A stretch of 64,000 bases of DNA, taken from Isoetes taiwanensis. Its lineage: Eukaryota; Streptophyta; Lycopodiopsida; Isoetales; Isoetaceae. A program made the position numbers and the translations under genes. Under the pieces are notes generated by a model, which was not told the origin of the DNA, did no database searches, and saw only the letters and a program-made list of their open reading frames with translations. Below, piece by piece: positions 59,385 through 64,000 of the stretch. Numbering within the stretch: the first letter of the stretch is position 1; each line of letters begins with the position of its first letter. The DNA lies in NCBI GenBank assembly GCA_021234155.1, contig JAJEKV010000008.1:12816448-12880447 (forward strand), read 5' to 3'.

Positions 59385-59774
59385 CTAACAGAAGCAAGAC
59401 ATGTGCTTCTCGCTTCTGTTGCCATTTATGATAGAGATTGGTAAAGTATGGTTTGAGGCTATTGAATCTCCAAAGAGCACTTTGTTGATTGCTTTTGCAT
59501 GCACAACTTCCTGTTTAAGTTGAATGAGAATACTCTCTAGTTCTGCTTTAGATAATTGGGATTCCTCATCCCCCTTGTCCGCTGCTACTCCCATAGCTCG
59601 ATCCATGCTTCCAACATTGTTAAGTCTCCTCTGCATGCATGGTAGAACATCATAAGCAATTGTTAGATTAGGAACAAAAAGCATGTTTAAGAATAGGAGT
59701 ACCTCTGAACTCATGATTTGCCTCCGTTTGATTTTGTTCAATTGGTTTCCCCTGTTAGGCATTGATCTCCTCAA
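59385..59774 (-). CDS. Unknown small protein, possibly spliced
   Basis: A 129-codon frame reads NKIKRRQIMSSE, then a hydrophobic stretch, then RRLNNVGSMDRAMGVAADKG and ESQLSKAELESILIQLKQEV, a likely amphipathic or coiled helix. A GT donor (59,702) and GCATGCAG acceptor (59,631) bound 72 nt in phase; removing it drops the hydrophobic part and gives a uniformly polar protein. Family not recognised. It may be an accessory or host gene fragment. Confidence 0.3.
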   Translation of the reverse strand: MRRSMPNRGNQLNKIKRRQIMSSEVLLFLNMLFVPNLTIAYDVLPCMQRRLNNVGSMDRAMGVAADKGDEESQLSKAELESILIQLKQEVVHAKAINKVLFGDSIASNHTLPISIINGNRSEKHMSCFC

Positions 59775-59775
59775 G

Positions 59776-60105
59776 AATCGAGGTGCGCCGGGTGAGTTTG
59801 CATTTGAATTGGGGATATGGATTGTGATCTAGTCGTTCGATCTCCTCCCGCCATCGGAATCAACCGGTCACCGGGTAAAAAATGAATTTTTATCCCCTGT
59901 CTATTCCCTTCTCCCTGTTTTACGATATGGCTCGTACCATGCCAATGATTTGTTCCTTAACCAATGATTTGTGCCAATGATTTGTTCAACATCCTTTTCT
60001 CAAAATCTATCCTAATTGTCCTCTTTTTCTCGACCCAATTGGCCAATGGTTGATCTTTGGCATATATCCCACAAGCCTAGCTCAAATGAAAGGGCTATAC
60101 TCAAT
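59776..60105. other. No gene recognised
   Basis: Only a threefold CCAATGATTTG(T) repeat at 59,940-59,980. Confidence 0.5.
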
Positions 60106-60107
60106 GT

Positions 60108-60423
60108 GGAATATTCCTTTCAATGTAATAAGGAATATTCCTTGTAACTATGGGTGCACTTAAACAAACTAAAAAGAATATTCCTTTGAAGGTAATAAGG
60201 AATATTCTTGATAACTAAGCACTAGGGAATATTCCTTTCAATGCAAAAGGAATATTCCTTTCAAAGGTAATAGGAATATTCCTTGTAACTATGGGTGCAC
60301 TTAAACAAACTAAAGAATATTCCTTTGAAGGTAATAAGGAATATTCGATAACTAGGCGCTAAGGAATATTCCTTTCAATGCAATAAGGAATATTCCTTTT
60401 CAAGGTAATAAGGAATATTCCTT
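60108..60423. repeat. Array of twelve GAATATTC palindromes
   Basis: AAGGAATATTCCTT and slightly shortened variants recur at about 60,108, 60,131, 60,175, 60,199, 60,226, 60,249, 60,273, 60,315, 60,338, 60,363, 60,387 and 60,412. A larger unit containing GTAACTATGGGTGCACTTAA is repeated 141 bp apart (60,144 and 60,285). Spacing between palindromes is mostly 23-29 bp, with two wider gaps of 42-44 bp. Each core is GAA-2-TTC. Confidence 0.9.
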
Positions 60424-60424
60424 G

Positions 60425-61040
60425 TTATCTCTATATTGTTGACTCACGCTTTACCAAACACAATATGCATAGGTACACAATATGCCTTAACATAATCCAT
60501 TCATTTGGCATTTGTTGATTTGGCAATTGTTGATTTGGTAACATGTGGAACATTGAATGCATGTGGGATATTTGAGCCCATTACTAAAAGGGTGGACTAG
60601 GATTACATCTTGGATAAGTTATGTTGGCTCAGAATCAAGATTACAAGCCGTGAGCCATAACTTTTCAACATCTAATCTCTATCCACACTTATCAATGAAG
60701 CAAAAAACCCCGTTTATATATGCATACGATTTTGTGATATATGCATGTGGGATATTGCTAACTTTGTGTTAGGGTTGTGCTAAGCGCATACCAAGCAATT
60801 GGTCTCATAATATGGTTCAACCTATACATTTTACATTTGCAAAAATATTGAGGTGGGTGGATCGGCTCCCCGAGGTGTGAAATCGTATGCATGGATACAT
60901 CCCTTTCCTCTTCTCGCCTAATTCCCAAAACAAAATCGTATGCATGCAAACATCCCTTTTATTCCCAAAATTCTGCCAGACTTCATTCCATTCCGCCATC
61001 TCCTTCCTCCTTCCCCATTCCGGTCCATCTCCTTCACTTC
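60425..61040. other. Spacer with a short tandem duplication
   Basis: AAATCGTATGCATG-ACATCCCTTT is doubled at 60,881-60,960. No coding is supported on either strand. Confidence 0.45.
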
Positions 61041-61044
61041 CGCC

Positions 61045-61434
61045 ATGGCCAAGTTCAAGACCACACGCAGAACACTATCCCGCCATTGTGCTCCTCCTCC
61101 CCGCCAAAGACGGTCCTCCTCTTCTTCCGGAGGATCCAGGTGTCTTCCTCCGGAGAATCGTGTCTTCCTCCGGAGGCCACCCGTTCTGATATGGTTCACT
61201 CCACCAGAGGTGGAGAAGCTCATCATGGATCATCAGGCTGTCGCTTCGTTGCGGGTGATCGAGTGGGTGCATGAGGCTTACCTCGGCGAGGGGACTCCTC
61301 GGGAAATGAAGATGTATGCCATGGAGGGCGACCTTCATATAGATTTGAAGATGGCTGAAGATCAAGCCTTGTTTTTTGTAATCCCTCTAGTTTCAATTTT
61401 TTTGGGTAATAGTCCTTGTGACTATTCTTTGTAA
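61045..61434 (+). CDS. Unknown 129-residue protein
   Basis: The ATG at 61,045 sits in a good plant context (GCCATGGC). The protein begins MAKFKTTRRTLSRHC, has a Pro/Arg/Ser-rich low-complexity part (residues about 17-45) and then a more ordered segment (FTPPEVEKLIMDHQAVASLR, WVHEAYLGEGTPREM). GC is higher than in the surroundings. A frame on the other strand overlaps. No family recognised; it could be a first exon or a captured gene fragment. Confidence 0.35.
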   Translation: MAKFKTTRRTLSRHCAPPPRQRRSSSSSGGSRCLPPENRVFLRRPPVLIWFTPPEVEKLIMDHQAVASLRVIEWVHEAYLGEGTPREMKMYAMEGDLHIDLKMAEDQALFFVIPLVSIFLGNSPCDYSL

Positions 61435-61500
61435 AGCTTTTTAATTCAACTTGTTTTGCAATAGTCCTTGTGACTCCATTTTTTGTAAAGCTTTTTCATT
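61408..61500 (+). repeat. Tandem duplication AATAGTCCTTGTGACT-TTTGTAAAGC
   Basis: Two units about 50 bp apart (61,408 and 61,462), each ending in TTTGTAAAGCTTTTT. Confidence 0.8.
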
Positions 61501-61504
61501 AATG

Positions 61505-61955
61505 ACAGAACTCCTCTTCTCTACAGCTGTTGTGACTATTTTTTTTGCTTTAACTGTTCTCTGAGTTTCCACTGTTCTTTTAGTTAACTGAACTATTTCT
61601 ATCCTTTTCTGTATAGATATAAGAAACATGTTTGGTACTTAGTTTGCAACTCAAGTTTTTGGTGCAACTCAAGTTAATGACAGTTTTTGTCATTAATTAT
61701 AAAATGCAAAGTACAATTACTGAAATAGTATACCAAAACAAACATTAAAGCCAACAAGGAATTTCAAGGTGCAGAATTTATGATCTGCACACTAACAAAA
61801 TATGGTAACCAGCAGCCAATAGGAAAATATGTTCAGAGTATTTTTCTTTAAATGCATCTTGAAGCATCTGAAGCACCTGCCAAAAATTTCTGGATGTTGG
61901 TCCAGAAACCTCTTGAACAATACCATCTGCATGAAATGAACACTAAACTATTAGG
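61505..61955. other. No gene recognised
   Basis: AT-rich; no convincing frame. Confidence 0.5.
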
Positions 61956-61959
61956 GTGT

Positions 61960-62521
61960 GTATACCACACCAAACCATGCACCATACCATGCCCCACACT
62001 ATCATATTCACCAGAACGAGCACATCCCACCACACACCACACCATTCACCACACACCCCACCACACACCACACCATTCACCACACACCATACACCATAGA
62101 CCATACACCAACTATCATATTCACCAGAACGAGCACATCCCACCACACACCCCACCACACACCACACCATTCACCACACACCCCACCACACACCACACCA
62201 TTCACCACACACCATACACCATAGACCATACACCAACTATCATATTCACGGAGCAGCACATCCACCACACACCACACCATTCACCACCTCCCCACCACAC
62301 ACCACACCATTCACCACACACCATACACCATACACCAAATGGTGGAGTGTGGGGCGGTGGTGGAGTGTGGTGGTGGGGGGTGGTGGGTGGTGTGTGGTGG
62401 TGGTGTGGGGTGTGGTGGGGGGGGTGGTGGTGGTGGTGTGTGTAGTGGTGTGTGGTGGTATGATGTGGTGTGGTGGAGTGTGGTGGGGTGTGGTGGTGGG
62501 GGGTGGTGGTGTGGTGTGGTA
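61960..62521. repeat. CACCA / GGTGG minisatellite with strand switch
   Basis: 61,960-62,338 is a C-rich, G-poor array of CACCACAC units organised in higher-order repeats marked by ACTATCATATTCACCAGAACG (61,998, 62,111, and a variant at 62,236). At 62,339 the composition flips to a GGTGGTGTGG array lasting to 62,521. The two halves can pair as a large imperfect inverted repeat. All long frames here are low-complexity artefacts. Confidence 0.95.
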
Positions 62522-62524
62522 CAA

Positions 62525-62720
62525 GGTCACAAAATATATCAGTCGAAACAATCAAGTAACTGTTTTGATTGACCAAAAAGGGTACAAGGCTTCTTTAAAT
62601 CAAAGGGTACATTCCTTATGATAGGAAATGTGAACACAAATGTGAACAAAAGATATATATAAGCCTGTTACATAGTTCATCTTGCAAAATCAGATACTTT
62701 CGGACTCATGACCCATTTCG
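62525..62720. other. No gene recognised
   Basis: Short spacer; nothing recognised. Confidence 0.5.
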
Positions 62721-62734
62721 AAATCAGGAAGGGC

Positions 62735-63345
62735 CGGCCGATCGTTCTTTCGGATTGGCATCACAATGCATGACCAAAGCATCTATTAGAAATTGTCGCC
62801 GTGATGTGGTATTCATGAGAGAACCATTTAGATGTAATCTGTGACATCCATAAATAAGGTTAGAAATATTTAAAGGAACATGAGATCGGTACATACAAAG
62901 GAAGGCATACAACTTACTTCCATATCTCTACCAGAGACAAGAGCTTCAACATATTTGTGCATAAATCCCATCACATACAACCCACATGATGTTAAATCGG
63001 GCTGCTGTGGCACCTCTACTTGCTGAATCCGATTAACATTATTTCTCTTCATGAAATCGACGCCTCTAGATACTTGACCGATCGATGTGGTTAACATTTG
63101 TGTGTGCAGCCTACATATCCACTTAAATTTAGCGGACCGAATTAGCGAAGAAAAGCAAAGCAACAACTTAAAGTATTACATACCCTTTGATTGCTTTCTC
63201 GTTCGTCGCATAACCTGTAAGAGGATTCAAGACGTGAATTCCGGGTGCATGTAGGATCTTGGAATCAGATGGTGCGAGCATAAAACAGACCAAAGATAAA
63301 ATGGTCATTCTCAAGGATAGGTGCAAGGATATGATGGCATTTAGC
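62735..63345 (-). pseudogene. Ulp1/SENP-like cysteine peptidase remnant (C48-type)
   Basis: Exon 1 (63,345-63,184) reads CHHILAPILENDHFIFG, the strand carrying the catalytic His, then after a +1 shift DSKILHAPGIHVLNPLTGY. The Asp of the triad, normally VLDSL, reads VLNPL. It ends at a GTATGT donor. A 73-nt intron ends ATATGTAG. Exon 2 (63,110-62,918) contains VPQQPDLTSCGLYVMGFMHK, with the catalytic Gln and Cys in order, and ends at GTAAGT. An acceptor (TGTCACAG, about 62,835) precedes a weaker third exon (to about 62,735). In plants such peptidases are SUMO proteases or transposon-captured copies. The frameshift and Asp to Asn change suggest an inactive, probably transposon-borne copy. Confidence 0.65.
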
Positions 63346-63349
63346 TACC

Positions 63350-63760
63350 ACAATCCCCTTCATCCCCACGATTCCACTATTTCAATGACATTTAGTGATC
63401 CTTCGGTGATTCACCCTTTCTTTTTCAGCTGGTAGCTTCTCTAAACCTTATATAGTTGTAAGCGGGGATAAAAAGATTTTGCTCTTCCACTCGAAAAGGC
63501 AATGTCTCATACAAGCACTGGATTAGATTAAGATTAACATTAGAGACAAGGAATAGCAACAAATCTGGCTTCGGTTACAACAGGTTATTACACGCCATAA
63601 AGATCCACTAAGCGGCTACTCATTTTAGAGTTAGTTGCACATAAAATTGCTATGTCGGATGCAACCACTTTCATTTCAGCCGTGGCCGGTTCTTGAATGG
63701 CGTGAATGGCGTGAATTCCATAAGTTTATCCTTGTTATCATTTACATTTGTCGGATCCAA
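63350..63760. other. No gene recognised
   Basis: Nothing identified; may be upstream sequence of the Ulp1-like remnant. Confidence 0.4.
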
Positions 63761-63763
63761 GAT

Positions 63764-64000
63764 GTTAGTGTCATATTAACAATTGATCCATGACAATAAA
63801 GCATAAATTGATACCTTCAATCTCTGTTTCCGGTCGTTTAGACACGCAAAACGAAAGTAGAATATAATAAGCTCTTGAAGTATAAGTAAGTCAATGTTAG
63901 TGTCATATTAACAATTGATCCATGACAATAAAGCATAAATTGATACCTTCCAATCTCTGTTTCCAAAGGGTTTAGACACGCAAAACGAGTAAAATATAAT
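63764..64000. repeat. Two-copy direct duplication, 132-bp period
   Basis: GTTAGTGTCATATTAACAAT to AATATAAT is repeated (63,764-63,868 and 63,896-64,000). The copies differ mainly in a short replacement (CCGGTC versus CCAAAGG) near 63,830/63,960. The second copy ends exactly at the window edge, so the array may continue. Confidence 0.95.

Noticed and set aside
61848-62621. Several 65-197-codon frames rich in His/Pro/Thr or Gly/Trp/Val
   Set aside because: They come from the CACCA/GGTGG minisatellite and have no non-repetitive protein content.

Overview
This is plant nuclear DNA dominated by decayed transposable elements. Pointers to a plant are a Copia integrase/RT/RNase H with RNase H motifs typical of plant Copia elements, a CACTA transposase with DUF4218/DUF4216-type regions, pentatricopeptide-repeat (PPR) fragments of the PLS type, GT-AG introns of 60-80 nt, and a plant-style two-EF-hand protein. 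The large AT-rich repeat space, several LINE lineages and PPR debris would fit a fern or other large-genome seed-free vascular plant. The species cannot be fixed from the sequence alone. No bacterial, organellar or rRNA operon sequence was seen.

Layout. 1-3.1 kb: 3' part of a LINE (LINE-A) with a nearly intact reverse transcriptase and a microsatellite tail. 4.7-6.6 kb: a second, more decayed LINE (LINE-B). 7.5-10.24 kb (minus): 5'-truncated Copia element. 11.66-12.2 kb: polypurine tract and putative LTR start of a Gypsy element. 13.2-22.33 kb: parts of one or more CACTA elements, namely a Tnp2 remnant, a small spliced accessory gene, duplicated PPR fragments and a subterminal repeat field ending in a CACTA-type terminus. 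22.4-24.2 kb (minus): a decayed gene resembling a Crypton/DUF3504-like tyrosine-recombinase core. 24.88-29.97 kb: a 2.1-kb direct duplication bounded by A-tracts. 30.06-30.17 kb: a long hairpin. 32.7-34.75 kb (minus): a Gypsy integrase interrupted by a poly(A) retrocopy with a 14-bp target-site duplication. 35.0-35.35 kb: a LINE 3' end. 38.0 and 54.6 kb: two copies of a foldback MITE.

The best host gene is the intronless EF-hand protein at 41,228-41,632 (minus), with a TATA box and a 120-bp tandem repeat field upstream. Next to it lies a kinase pseudogene (42.79-43.32 kb) whose catalytic HRD Asp reads as Gly. 46.5-47.8 kb (minus) is a third LINE. 56.0-59.08 kb is a decayed transposase-like gene with SDGCAAQFKS-like and GSGHGKG motifs. 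60.1-60.42 kb holds twelve GAATATTC palindromes. 62-62.5 kb is a CACCA/GGTGG minisatellite that switches strand. 62.9-63.35 kb (minus) is a Ulp1-like peptidase remnant. The right edge is a 132-bp-period direct duplication.

There is no operon-like cooperation. The functional relations visible are between pieces of the same mobile elements, and nested insertions that give a relative order of events. Long stretches (3.1-4.7, 38.3-41.2, 47.8-49.6, 50.3-54.6 kb) show nothing recognisable. All domain assignments come from reading motifs by eye.
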